DNA from: Calorimonas adulescens
Lineage (GTDB): Bacteria > Bacillota > Thermoanaerobacteria > Thermoanaerobacterales > UBA4877
NCBI RefSeq assembly: GCF_008274215.1
Contig: NZ_VTPS01000004.1
Coordinates: 62,001-126,000 of the forward strand
Length of the DNA: 64,000 nucleotides
Reading direction: 5' to 3'
The translations under genes and the position numbers were made by a program. This document shows positions 42,581 to 51,170 of the stretch, piece by piece; the first letter of the stretch is position 1; each line of letters starts with the position of its first letter. The notes beneath the pieces were generated by a model. The model saw only the letters and a program-made list of their open reading frames with translations, had not been told where the DNA came from and made no database searches.

Positions 42581-43582
42581 ATGAAGAATTTTTTTGTGTT
42601 TTTTGTAGTCTTAATTATGGTTCTTGCTTTTGTTGCCGGATGCGGAACACAACAGACTCAGCAGCAGGCACAACAAGGCGAAACCCAAGAACAGAAACCT
42701 GCTGAACAGAGGTTTTTAAACATTGCCACAGGTGGTACAGCAGGTACCTATTATCCGCTTGGTGGTGCTATGGCAGATATATGGAAAAACAATATACCTG
42801 GGCTCAATCCATCTGTGCAGAGCACAGGAGCAGCTGTGGCCAACGTGAATATGCTCAAGGATGGCAGTGTAGATGTGATATTTGTGCAGAATGATATTGC
42901 ATATTATGCCTTCAGCGGCGAAGAGATGTTTAAGGACAATAAATATGAAGATATCAGAGGGCTTGCGTCTCTTTACCCTGAGACCATTCAGATTGTGGCC
43001 TTGAAAGATAAAAATATCAAAACTGTTGCTGATTTAAAGGGGAAAAGGGTAGCTGTAGGTGCTGCTGGTAGCGGTACTGAGGCCAATGCGAGGCAGATAT
43101 TAGAAGCCGCAGGACTGTCATATAATGATATAAATGTACAATACCTGTCCTTTGGTGATGCTGCAAACAATATGAAGGATGGCAATATTGACGCTGCTTT
43201 TGTCACTGCAGGGATGCCGACTGCCGCAGTCACAGATATTTCTGCGACAAAGGATATTAATATCGTTGAGATAGGCGATGATATTGCAGATAATCTGATT
43301 AGAAAGTATCCCTTCTATGTAAAGACAACCATTCAAGGTGGCACCTATAAGGGGCAGGATTCAGATGTAAAGACTGTGTCTGTCATGTCAATGCTGGCAG
43401 TATCAAAGGATATGGATGAGGAACTTGCATATAACCTTGTTAAGTCACTTTTTGAGAATACAGACAGGTTAAAGGCTGCTCATGCTATGGGTGTGAAGAT
43501 TACTATTGATACAGCAAAAGAGGGTATGTCTATAGACCTTCATCCTGGCGCTGCAAAATATTATACTGAACAGGGCAAATAA
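42581..43582 (+). CDS. TAXI-family TRAP transporter solute receptor (lipoprotein)
   Basis: A 333-residue extracytoplasmic receptor. Signal peptide with lipobox VAGC (Cys about 21), Gln-rich linker, then the TAXI-type fold: LNIATGGTAGTYYPLGGAMADIW, VFVQNDIAYYAFSG-like, KGKRVAVGAAGSGTEANARQILEAAGL. TAXI receptors bind glutamate or dicarboxylates in the few characterised cases. It is followed by a DUF1850 gene and a fused DctQM permease, the standard set. Confidence 0.94.
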   Translation: MKNFFVFFVVLIMVLAFVAGCGTQQTQQQAQQGETQEQKPAEQRFLNIATGGTAGTYYPLGGAMADIWKNNIPGLNPSVQSTGAAVANVNMLKDGSVDVIFVQNDIAYYAFSGEEMFKDNKYEDIRGLASLYPETIQIVALKDKNIKTVADLKGKRVAVGAAGSGTEANARQILEAAGLSYNDINVQYLSFGDAANNMKDGNIDAAFVTAGMPTAAVTDISATKDINIVEIGDDIADNLIRKYPFYVKTTIQGGTYKGQDSDVKTVSVMSMLAVSKDMDEELAYNLVKSLFENTDRLKAAHAMGVKITIDTAKEGMSIDLHPGAAKYYTEQGK

Positions 43583-43624
43583 TTCAGGAGGCCGGGCATT
43601 GTCTGATCAATGCCCGGAATATAA

Positions 43625-44122
43625 ATGACAGAGGGGAAAATAATTTATATAATCATTCTATTAGTTTTTTTGTTGATGATTGGATTTTATTTAGCCAGGA
43701 TTGATGTATTAAGTGTTTATGACCAGACCACAGGTAAGTTGCTTTTCGAGGTGCCTCTTTTAGATGATAGGTTTTCGCTTTGGTATATTCATTCAATACA
43801 ACTTACCCCATCCTACGAGAACTTTATGGTCAAGAATGGAAAAATGATACTCTATGAGACAGTATACGAGACAGTGGGTGTAGGATTGCCATCAATCAAT
43901 GAGGGTAGTTTCTATATGAAGGATGGCAAGATGGTGATGAAATTGCACAGGGAATTTAAAGAAATCCTGTTGAGGATATATCCAAAGCCGGACAATTCAA
44001 TTGTCGTCAGAGGCAAAAAGTTCAGGTTAATGAATTATGCAGGTTCTGAAGATCTTATACGGTTGAGTATTCATAAAGGCTATAATCCTCTATACTTAAT
44101 TTGGCAGAAAGTGAGGTCATGA
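43625..44122 (+). CDS. DUF1850 protein of TAXI-TRAP cluster
   Basis: A 165-residue protein with one N-terminal membrane helix (about 5-22) and an extracytoplasmic beta-rich domain: FSLWYIHSIQLTPSYENFMVKNGKMILYET. The sequence W/WIHSI...P..E is typical of DUF1850, found between TAXI receptors and fused TRAP permeases. Function not known. It lies 1 bp before the permease gene. Confidence 0.87.
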   Translation: MTEGKIIYIIILLVFLLMIGFYLARIDVLSVYDQTTGKLLFEVPLLDDRFSLWYIHSIQLTPSYENFMVKNGKMILYETVYETVGVGLPSINEGSFYMKDGKMVMKLHREFKEILLRIYPKPDNSIVVRGKKFRLMNYAGSEDLIRLSIHKGYNPLYLIWQKVRS

Positions 44123-44123
44123 C

Positions 44124-46058
44124 ATGGAGAGCAGAGAAAATGAGACAGTAGACATCCAGGAATTCATGTCTAAGGTTGATAGAGAGTCTGATTACAGAAA
44201 ATTAAAAGGCTTTGCCGGGCGTTTTGTGTGGGCGTTAGCCATAGCCTTTTCTGTGTTTCAGGTTTATACGGCAGCCTTTGGAGTCTTAGATGCCATGATA
44301 CAGAGGTCTATACACTTAGGGTTTGGCCTTTCATTGATATTTTTATTATATCCTGCCAGAAAGTCCTGGCCCAGAAACAGGCTTCACTGGTTTGACGTCC
44401 TTTTGTCGGTTCTGGGAGCGGCAGCGCCGGCCTATATAGTAATATTTTATAAAGACCTGGTACTCAGGGCAGGTACAGTAACAACCACGGATATGATAAT
44501 TGGTGTCATAGGCATACTGTTAGTGCTGGAGGCAGCCAGAAGAATAGTGGGTTGGCCGATGGTTATAATTGCACTGATTTTTTTGTCCTATGCCTTTTTA
44601 GGGCCATATGTGCCGGGTGACCTTGCCCATAGAGGGGTGACTGTCTCAAAACTGGTGGGCCATATGTTTTATACCACAGAAGGCATATTTGGCATTCCGC
44701 TGATGGTATCGTCTACCTTTATATTCCTGTTTATACTCTTTGGAGCCTTTCTGGAAAAGACAGGCATGGGTAAGCTGTTTATAGACCTTTCCAATGCTAT
44801 TGCGGGTTGGGCTGTGGGCGGACCGGCCAAGGTTGCGGTTTTGTCCAGCGGTCTTATGGGCACAATCTCTGGCAGTTCTGTTGCCAATGTGGTTGGTACA
44901 GGCAGTTTTACCATACCAATGATGAAAAAATTGGGTTATAAACCTGAATTTGCAGGGGCGGTCGAGGCAACCGCTTCAACGGGAGGCCAGCTTATGCCAC
45001 CTATAATGGGTGCAGCAGCCTTTCTCATGGCTGAGTTTGTCGGCGTACCGTATTTGAGGATAGTTACTGCTGCCATAATTCCTGCTATACTCTATTATAC
45101 CGGTGTATGGATAAGCGTTGACCTTGAAGCTAGGAGGCTTGGTCTGAAAGGAATGAGCAGAGAGGAAATCCCTAAACTCAAGGATATAATCCTTGAAAGG
45201 GGCCACCTGCTTATACCCCTTATAGCTATAATATGGCTCCTTGTAAGTGGATATACCCCTATGAGGGTGGCACTCATAGCTATCCTCTTAGCTGTTTTAT
45301 GCAGTATCTTGAGGAAGAATACCAGGATAAGACCTGTGGATATAATAGATGCCCTGGAGCAGGGTGCCAGATCGGCTCTCGGTGTTGTCGCTGCAACTGC
45401 GTGTGCAGGCATAATAATTGGGGTTGTTACTTTGACAGGACTGGGGCTTAAGTTTGCCACAACAATGGTTGACGCAGCCCAGGGGAATTTGTTTTTGACA
45501 TTAATATTTGTAATGTTTGCTTCTCTTGTGTTGGGGATGGGTGTCCCTACCACGGCCAATTATGTGATAACATCGACCATAGCAGCGCCGGCCTTGATAC
45601 TCATGAAGGTTCCTACTTTGGCGGCACATATGTTTGCGTTTTATTTTGGGATAGTTGCGGACATAACACCACCGGTTGCTTTAGCTGCATATGCGGGGGC
45701 CGGCATAGCACGGGGGAATCCTATGAAGACAGGTATAAACGCTACAAAAATAGCTATAGCAGCGTTCCTGATACCATATATTTTTGTCTATAACCCTCAA
45801 ATGCTGTTGATTGATGCGCAGCCTTTAGAAGTTATCTGGATGATAATAACGGCATGTATAGGTATGTATGGTGTGGGTGCCTCAATGATCGGCTATATGC
45901 TCACCAATGCTTCAATAATAGAGAGGGTTTTGATGTTTGTTGGTGGCGTATTGATGGTTACACCAGGCCTCAGTACTGATTGTATAGGTTTTGTATTGCT
46001 TCTTTCCATATTTATTTTCCAGAGGAGAAAAAAAGCATTATTAGCTAAGGGTGCATAA
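44124..46058 (+). CDS. TRAP transporter fused permease (DctQM fusion)
   Basis: A 644-residue membrane protein with the small DctQ-like part (about 25-170) fused to the large DctM-like part (about 190-600). Key stretches: FGAFLEKTGMGKLFIDLSNAIAG, SGLMGTISGSSVANVVGTGSFTIPMMKKLGY, ATASTGGQLMPPIMGAAAFLMAEF and the C-terminal ITPPVALAAYAGAGIARGNPMKTG. It imports the acid bound by the TAXI receptor. A bidirectional terminator follows. Confidence 0.95.
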   Translation: MESRENETVDIQEFMSKVDRESDYRKLKGFAGRFVWALAIAFSVFQVYTAAFGVLDAMIQRSIHLGFGLSLIFLLYPARKSWPRNRLHWFDVLLSVLGAAAPAYIVIFYKDLVLRAGTVTTTDMIIGVIGILLVLEAARRIVGWPMVIIALIFLSYAFLGPYVPGDLAHRGVTVSKLVGHMFYTTEGIFGIPLMVSSTFIFLFILFGAFLEKTGMGKLFIDLSNAIAGWAVGGPAKVAVLSSGLMGTISGSSVANVVGTGSFTIPMMKKLGYKPEFAGAVEATASTGGQLMPPIMGAAAFLMAEFVGVPYLRIVTAAIIPAILYYTGVWISVDLEARRLGLKGMSREEIPKLKDIILERGHLLIPLIAIIWLLVSGYTPMRVALIAILLAVLCSILRKNTRIRPVDIIDALEQGARSALGVVAATACAGIIIGVVTLTGLGLKFATTMVDAAQGNLFLTLIFVMFASLVLGMGVPTTANYVITSTIAAPALILMKVPTLAAHMFAFYFGIVADITPPVALAAYAGAGIARGNPMKTGINATKIAIAAFLIPYIFVYNPQMLLIDAQPLEVIWMIITACIGMYGVGASMIGYMLTNASIIERVLMFVGGVLMVTPGLSTDCIGFVLLLSIFIFQRRKKALLAKGA

Positions 46059-46090
46059 AAAACGGATTGCAAAGGGCAATCCGTTTTTTA
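46057..46090. terminator. bidirectional terminator between TRAP and NRAMP genes
   Basis: AAAAAACGGATTGC / GCAATCCGTTTTTT: 10-bp core stem (46061-46070 with 46076-46085) extended by A/T runs on both sides. It serves both convergent operons. Confidence 0.93.
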
Positions 46091-46094
46091 TGGT

Positions 46095-47330
46095 TTAGAT
46101 TACAGAGAATAGCAGTAATAAAACTGTCAGGATGATTATAAAGACAGCAGTAATCCATGCAATAATATTAAAAGTTTTAGAGTTTACATATTCACCCATA
46201 AGCTCTTTATTATTTGCCAGCTTTATTATAAATATGAGGATTATGGGAACCAGTATACCATTTATGACCTGAGATACAAGCATAACCTCAATAAGGTTAA
46301 CACTGAAAAGTGTTATTACACCCGCACCTATAATAATCAGTATTGTATAAAGAGAATAGAAGATGGGGGCTTCAGAAAATTTATTGTCCAAGCCACTTTC
46401 CCACCCAAAGGCTTCACATATTACGTATGATGTGGAAAGTGGAAGTACACTGGCAGCCATTACAGAGGCCCCAAAGAGACCTATGCCGAAGAGAAATGTT
46501 GCATATTTTCCGGCCAGTGGCCTTAATGCTATGGCTGCATCCGCTGCTGTGTTTATTGATATGCCATGAGTGTTAAGCGTCGCAGCTGTGGTGACAATTA
46601 TAAAAAAGGCAATGAAGTCGGCCATTATTGCCCCTGTATAGACGTCTAACCTTTCGTATTTATAATGTTTTATTGTTATTCCCTTATCCACTATACTTGA
46701 TTGAAGGAAAAACTGCATCCAAGGGGCAATAGTGGTGCCTACCATGCCGATAAACAACTGTATAAAATCACGGTCCCACTCAAAAGAGGGGACAAAAGTG
46801 TCATGCAGCACGATATTCCAATCGGGCTTTACTATAAAAGCGGTTATTATATAAGTAAACAAGGCAAGAGAGAGGGAGAGGAAGAACTTTTCCACAGAGG
46901 TATAATTTCCCCTTATTACTATAAACCATATTATTATGGCCATTATGGGCACAGAAATATACTTACTTATGCCAAACAGTTCCATGCTTGCTGCTATACC
47001 TGCAAATTCAGATATAATTATAGTGATATTGGCAATAAGCAGGGCTAACATGGCAAGAAAAGTCCACCTTACGCCAAACTGCTCACGTATGAGTGCTGAG
47101 AGTCCTTTGCCTGTGACGGTGCCCATCCTGGAGCACATCTCTTGGGCTACAGCGAGGCTGAACGTCATGAACAAAAGCCCCCACAGCATTTTATAGCCGT
47201 ATGCTGAACCTACAGTGGCATATGTGGCTATGCCGCCTGCATCGTCACCGGCAGCGGCAGCAACCAGGCCAGGCCCTATTATGCTTAAGAAGGTTAAAAT
47301 ATTTTTCAGTTTATTGTCCCCAGCCCGCAT
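46095..47330 (-). CDS. NRAMP-related divalent cation importer, probably Mg2+
   Basis: A 411-residue SLC11/NRAMP permease with 11 predicted helices. The canonical metal-site motifs are altered: TM1 DPGN is replaced by DDAGG (29-33, in IGPGLVAAAAGDDAGGIAT) and TM6 MPH by Ala202-Pro-Trp. The missing TM6 methionine is the residue that favours transition metals, and its loss is a feature of NRAMP-related magnesium transporters. It lies two genes behind an M-box Mg2+ riboswitch and overlaps a soluble MgtE-N/CBS protein gene. ATG 47330 is inside the end of that gene, so the two are coupled. Mg2+ import is a strong inference. Confidence 0.88.
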   Translation of the reverse strand: MRAGDNKLKNILTFLSIIGPGLVAAAAGDDAGGIATYATVGSAYGYKMLWGLLFMTFSLAVAQEMCSRMGTVTGKGLSALIREQFGVRWTFLAMLALLIANITIIISEFAGIAASMELFGISKYISVPIMAIIIWFIVIRGNYTSVEKFFLSLSLALFTYIITAFIVKPDWNIVLHDTFVPSFEWDRDFIQLFIGMVGTTIAPWMQFFLQSSIVDKGITIKHYKYERLDVYTGAIMADFIAFFIIVTTAATLNTHGISINTAADAAIALRPLAGKYATFLFGIGLFGASVMAASVLPLSTSYVICEAFGWESGLDNKFSEAPIFYSLYTILIIIGAGVITLFSVNLIEVMLVSQVINGILVPIILIFIIKLANNKELMGEYVNSKTFNIIAWITAVFIIILTVLLLLFSVI

Positions 47331-47331
47331 G

Positions 47332-48576
47332 TTAAACACCTGCCATCCTTGTAAACCATCTCCTTCTGATGGTTGAAATCTCATCAAATATGTCATTTAT
47401 TATAACAACACCTGATAAAACATTATTTTCATCAACAACTGGTATTGCTAAAAGACCATATTTTATAAACAGCTCAGATGCATCCCTTATGGAGTCTGTA
47501 TCCTTGAGAGTAATCACATTTGTACTCATAATATGCCTGAGCATGGTATCGGGTGTTGATATTACTAAATCTCTTAAGGATACTATACCCACAAGATGTT
47601 CCTCATTGTCTTGAACATAAAGATAATAAGGCACCTCAGAGGACGGCTTCAATTCCCGTAAGGCATGCAGTGTTTCCTCCACGGTCATTTCTGGGGAAAA
47701 GGCAATATACTCTGTAGTCATTATTGAGCCTACCTCATCGTCTTCATAATCCATCAGCTCCCTTATTTCCTCAGCGTTTTCTGATTCCATATGGTTTAGT
47801 ATAGAGTCTGCCTCTTCCTCATCCAGGGTTTCAAGCAGGTCGGCAGCATCATCACTGGACATATTTTCTATTATCTTTATGGCCTTATCCTCATACAGAC
47901 TTTCAATTATATTTTTCTGTATCTCTGGTTCAATTTCTTCCAATATGTCGGCAGCCCTTTCTTCATCGAGACTGCTTATGAAGTTGGTTCTGTATTCGCT
48001 GCTCATATCTTCAAGTATGTCTGCAAGGTCTGCAGGGTGCATATTTAAGAGCTTTTTATATGGGATTACAAGCTTAAGACTGTCCTCTTCCCTCTCGAGA
48101 GGCTCAACTCCGTGCCACGGTATTAGTATATCCCTGTTTATCTTTTCACTAAGTCCGACAAATCCCAATCTTCTCAGGAGACCGGAGAATCCGGTGTCTA
48201 CGGAATTTATATAAAAGCAGCCCTCTCTATTTACTATTAATATGTCGTTGACCCTTATTACTTTTTTCCCATTTACATCCACAATCTGTTTGTCTAAGAG
48301 ATTTTTTGCAAGAAATATGCCATTGACCGGATGGTTTGATGAGACAGGGCGGTCAACAACAATGGATATGCCCTTCTTCTTTATAATCTGTATTTTTTTC
48401 CATGACAGTTCAATACGGCTGTTTTTCTTGTCTCTGATGATTATGGAAATTATTCTTGGGAAATCCTCGTCGAGATCCGCATACATATCAACCATGTATC
48501 CCAGAAGTATTCCGTTGGTATCATATACAGGTTTTGATAAAAGTGTGCTGAAGTAGACCTCATTCATAAACTCCAT
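47332..48576 (-). CDS. soluble MgtE N-domain/CBS-pair protein, partner of the NRAMP permease
   Basis: A 414-residue cytosolic protein with three parts: two PRC-barrel-like segments (about 1-140, KPVYDTNGILLGYMVDMY and AKNLLDKQIVDVNGKKVIRVNDI), an MgtE N-domain of helical repeats (about 170-285, MHPADLADILEDMSSEYR, LDEERAADILEEIEPE, MSSDDAADLLETLDEEEA) and a CBS pair (about 288-405, VGSIMTTEYIAFSPEMTVEE and HIMSTNVITLKDTDSI). There is no MgtE membrane domain. In MgtE these domains bind Mg2+ and close the channel. Coupled to the NRAMP gene, it may be a detached Mg2+ sensor that gates it. Start fixed by AAGGAGGGG. Confidence 0.9.
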   Translation of the reverse strand: MEFMNEVYFSTLLSKPVYDTNGILLGYMVDMYADLDEDFPRIISIIIRDKKNSRIELSWKKIQIIKKKGISIVVDRPVSSNHPVNGIFLAKNLLDKQIVDVNGKKVIRVNDILIVNREGCFYINSVDTGFSGLLRRLGFVGLSEKINRDILIPWHGVEPLEREEDSLKLVIPYKKLLNMHPADLADILEDMSSEYRTNFISSLDEERAADILEEIEPEIQKNIIESLYEDKAIKIIENMSSDDAADLLETLDEEEADSILNHMESENAEEIRELMDYEDDEVGSIMTTEYIAFSPEMTVEETLHALRELKPSSEVPYYLYVQDNEEHLVGIVSLRDLVISTPDTMLRHIMSTNVITLKDTDSIRDASELFIKYGLLAIPVVDENNVLSGVVIINDIFDEISTIRRRWFTRMAGV

Positions 48577-48588
48577 GAAAACCCCTCC

Positions 48589-48681
48589 TTAAGAGGGATT
48601 CCGTCTCTCCGGTGAGATATGGAACCCCTCTTGATTATTATTTGCATAACATCGGTATATATTACTGCCGTCCGGGTCCAT
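48589..48681 (-). CDS. 30-codon leader ORF, Met-Asp-Pro-Asp start
   Basis: A short frame between the M-box terminator and the MgtE-N/CBS gene. GGAGGTGAGG (48685-48694) gives it a strong ribosome binding site with 8-base spacing from GGAGG to ATG. The peptide starts MDPDGSNIYRCY and ends ERRNPS; its stop overlaps the ribosome binding site of the downstream gene (TAAGGAGGGG). Inverted repeats AAGAGGG...CCCTCTT and GGTTCC...GGAATCC span its second half. The acidic-proline start recalls MgtL (MEPDP) of the mgtA leader, where such codons destabilise ribosomes at low Mg2+. Regulatory role is inference. Confidence 0.6.
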   Translation of the reverse strand: MDPDGSNIYRCYANNNQEGFHISPERRNPS

Positions 48682-48694
48682 TATCCTCACCTCC

Positions 48695-48724
48695 AATAAA
48701 AAATCTTTCACCTGCGGTGAAAGA
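48695..48724 (-). terminator. terminator of M-box riboswitch
   Basis: On the minus strand TCTTTCACC-GCA-GGTGAAAGA (48724-48704), a perfect 9-bp stem, is followed by TTTTTTATT. It is the expression platform of the riboswitch, formed when Mg2+ is bound. Confidence 0.93.
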
Positions 48725-48905
48725 CGAAAATCTCCCACCGTGTGAGCTTTGGCACTATTCGGCATAGGGATAAATCCCAGCTGCATTAAGTAAAACCTTG
48801 ACACGGTAATACCTGTTTACCCATTGGCATCTCTCGATGTTTCCGGGCAGCAGCTTTTATCCGGATAGGAACCTCACCTAACGGTGAATATTTACCTTCT
48901 ACCGC
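48704..48905 (-). promoter_or_regulatory. M-box (ykoK) Mg2+ riboswitch
   Basis: On the minus strand the leader carries the M-box core in order: CGTTAGGTGAGG (48883-48872), a TCC-TAT element, GCTGCTGCCCGGAAA (about 48854-48840), CATCGAGAGATGCCAATGGGT (about 48840-48820), AACAGGTATTACCGTGTCAAGG, CTGGGATTTATCCC and AAAGCTCACACGG before the terminator. These are the conserved Mg2+-sensing elements of the Bacillus ykoK/mgtE leader. High Mg2+ should stop transcription of the MgtE-N/CBS-NRAMP operon. Confidence 0.95.
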
Positions 48906-48906
48906 A

Positions 48907-48935
48907 ATATTAGCACGTTTTAGCTGTTTTTTCAA
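48907..48935 (-). promoter_or_regulatory. promoter of M-box operon
   Basis: Minus strand: TTGAAA (48935-48930), 17-bp spacer, TAATAT (48912-48907). It places the transcript start a few bases before the M-box. Confidence 0.8.
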
Positions 48936-49017
48936 CCATTTATTTGAGTTTTTTTGTTTATTTATAGACTTTTTAACGCTTTGCGTATTAAAATTTACTA
49001 TGGAGAGGAAGAGGATT

Positions 49018-49518
49018 ATGGACAAAGATGATTTTCAAACCTTTGTAGAAGATTATACCGGGAAGATATACAGCACATGCTGCAGGTTGGTCGGAAGGTG
49101 TGATGCTGAAGATGTTTCACAGGACGTCCTCATAAAGATTTACAGAAACATAGATAGGTTTAAGGGCAAATCTGGTTTGTCCACGTGGATCTATAGGATA
49201 ACAGTGAATACATGCAGGGAATACTGGAGGAAGAGCAGGGGATATAATAAAAGGGCGGAGCTTAAAGAAGAGAGTTTAATAATTGATTCTAGGATTGATG
49301 ACAGAATAATAAATGAGGAATTAAAAAAGTATATAACAGAGGCATTGATGGCAATGGATATTGAAAAGAGAGAAGCCGTTGTACTGAGAGACATAGAGGG
49401 GTTGAGCTACGATGAAATATCAAGGGTACTCAACATACCTGTCGGCACAGTAAAGTCAAGGATTGCCCGTGGAAGGGAGTATATAAAAAAGTTTTTGGAG
49501 GAATTGGAACTTTTATAG
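49018..49518 (+). CDS. ECF-family RNA polymerase sigma factor
   Basis: A 166-residue sigma-70 family factor with region 2 (YSTCCRLVGRCDAEDVSQDVLIKIYRNIDRFKGKSGLSTWIYRITVNTCREYWRK) and region 4 (LMAMDIEKREAVVLRDIEGLSYDEISRVLNIPVGTVKSRIARGREYI). No sigma 1 or 3. ATG 49018 follows AGAGGAAGAGG; an in-frame ATG at 49000 would include it. Divergent from the Mg operon. The next gene encodes its probable zinc-finger anti-sigma factor. Confidence 0.95.
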   Translation: MDKDDFQTFVEDYTGKIYSTCCRLVGRCDAEDVSQDVLIKIYRNIDRFKGKSGLSTWIYRITVNTCREYWRKSRGYNKRAELKEESLIIDSRIDDRIINEELKKYITEALMAMDIEKREAVVLRDIEGLSYDEISRVLNIPVGTVKSRIARGREYIKKFLEELELL

Positions 49519-49556
49519 GCAAATTGCATCTAAATAAGTGAAGAGAGGGATTAAAA

Positions 49557-50417
49557 GTGGACTGCAGAGAAGTTAGAGATTACTTGTCGTTATACATTGA
49601 TGGCGCCATAGATGACGATAAGGCATCCGACATTGAAAGACATTTAATAGGGTGCGAGGCATGCCAGCTGGAATTAAAAAAGTATATAAGGATAAAAGAA
49701 GCACTTAACAGTTTTGAGGATTTGCCACTTCCTGAAGGCTACAATGAAAGGCTTAAGAAAAAGCTTCATAGTGTAGAGGCCAGGCCGCCTTTTATTAAAT
49801 GGATTGCTGCAGCAGCAGTAGTTGTGGTTATAGTTTCAGGGGTGCATTTAATCAGTATCAACGGGGCCGGCAGAGAGAGGGTGGCAGATGTACAGCAGTC
49901 CATTGATACCCATGAGTTTCAGGCAGAAGACGCAACGGCGGATAGGCCTGAAGGACAGGTGTCAACCTCACAGTATTCAATGAAGAAGGAGGAGAGCAAT
50001 AGTGTGGGCTCAGAAAAAGATATTGAAATTGAATCTTCGATGAAAGAAGCGGAATCCAGGAAAGATGTGTCAGGTGTGGCTGCAGGCTGTGAAAAAAATA
50101 CTAAAAATGTGACATATGATACGGGAAAGACAGCAGAAGGTTCTAACAGAGATGGAGAAGGGTATGGAATGTTTAAAACGGATATAGCCCAGCAACAAGC
50201 GGAAGATGTCACTACTAAGATAGAAGAAATTATAAAAAAATACAACGGAAAACTTTTGGATGAGGCGGAGGAGAATGGCCTTACTGTATTGACAGTACAA
50301 ATCGAGAGCAGCAATGAAAATGAGTTTATGGAGGAAGTCGGTAAGGAGGCTAAGAAAATAGAAAAGACCAGTGGAGGGATCCTAAAAATATTTCTGGAGG
50401 GTGATAAGAGTGAATAG
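49557..50417 (+). CDS. membrane anti-sigma factor with zinc-finger domain
   Basis: A 286-residue single-pass membrane protein. The cytosolic N-terminal ZAS domain has His-x3-Cys-x2-Cys (RHLIGCEAC, near residues 30-38) plus an upstream Cys3, which bind zinc and the sigma factor. A membrane helix follows at about 80-102 (WIAAAAVVVVIVSGVHLI). The outside part has a Ser/Glu-rich linker and a C-terminal coiled domain (about 215-285). GTG start. It probably holds the adjacent ECF factor until an envelope signal releases it. Overlaps the SIMPL gene. Confidence 0.87.
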   Translation: MDCREVRDYLSLYIDGAIDDDKASDIERHLIGCEACQLELKKYIRIKEALNSFEDLPLPEGYNERLKKKLHSVEARPPFIKWIAAAAVVVVIVSGVHLISINGAGRERVADVQQSIDTHEFQAEDATADRPEGQVSTSQYSMKKEESNSVGSEKDIEIESSMKEAESRKDVSGVAAGCEKNTKNVTYDTGKTAEGSNRDGEGYGMFKTDIAQQQAEDVTTKIEEIIKKYNGKLLDEAEENGLTVLTVQIESSNENEFMEEVGKEAKKIEKTSGGILKIFLEGDKSE

Positions 50418-51141
50418 AAACTTATATTTGGCAATCTCAACAGTACTGATTGTGATGACAATAATTGGATTTACGTTTGTATCGAGTGTGGCCCGTCAGT
50501 CTGTAGCCAGTGCCGATGATGCAAAAAATGTCATAACTGTAAATGGTGAGGGGGTAATAAAGGCAAAGCCGGATATGGCATATATAAATTTGGGAGTAGA
50601 GACAAAAGGTAAGACAGCAAAAGAGGCTCAGGACAGCAATGCCGATACTATGGGCAAGGTAATACAGGCCCTGAAGGGCATGGGCATTACAGAAAACGAT
50701 ATTAGGACAACAAACTATAACATATATCCTGAACAATATTTTGATGATAAGACCAATCAAAGTAAAATTTCTGGTTATCATGTCACTAATATGGTGGAGG
50801 TAACAGTGAGAGATGTGGACAAAGTTGGTAGTGTAATTGATGCCACTGGTAATGCAGGTGCCAACATTATGTATGGTGTGAGTTTTACCATATCGGACAA
50901 CAGCGCATATTATCAGCAGGCACTGCAGTTAGCCGCTAAAGACGCACGCAGCAAGGCAGAAGGCATAGCTAAAGGACTTGGTGTTAACCTGGGAACACCG
51001 TTGAGGATTGTTGAACAGAGTAATAGCGGTGGTACAGTTTACAATATTAATCAGAGTCAGGCAATGAAGGCCGGTGGAACTCCAATAACATCAGGGGAAC
51101 TGGAGATAAAGGCACAGATAACGGTTGATTATAGTTTTTAA
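50410..51141 (+). CDS. SIMPL (DUF541) domain protein, exported
   Basis: A 243-residue protein with an N-terminal signal anchor (about 5-25) and a SIMPL domain: ITVNGEGVIKAKPDMAYINLGVETKGKTAKEAQDSNA, GITENDIRTTNYNIYPEQYFDD, GYHVTNMVEVTVRDVDKVGSVIDA and the C-terminal ELEIKAQITVDYSF. Function of this family is unclear (envelope stress in some bacteria). GTG 50410, with CTGGAGG 9 bases upstream, is preferred over GTG 50401. Coupled with the anti-sigma gene, so probably part of the same envelope regulon. Confidence 0.9.
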   Translation: MNRNLYLAISTVLIVMTIIGFTFVSSVARQSVASADDAKNVITVNGEGVIKAKPDMAYINLGVETKGKTAKEAQDSNADTMGKVIQALKGMGITENDIRTTNYNIYPEQYFDDKTNQSKISGYHVTNMVEVTVRDVDKVGSVIDATGNAGANIMYGVSFTISDNSAYYQQALQLAAKDARSKAEGIAKGLGVNLGTPLRIVEQSNSGGTVYNINQSQAMKAGGTPITSGELEIKAQITVDYSF

Positions 51142-51170
51142 ACGTTCAGATCATTTAGAATCTATTCTTT

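Noticed and set aside
48786-49025. Minus-strand frame across the M-box
   Set aside because: It covers the conserved riboswitch core and promoter. The region is RNA, not protein coding.
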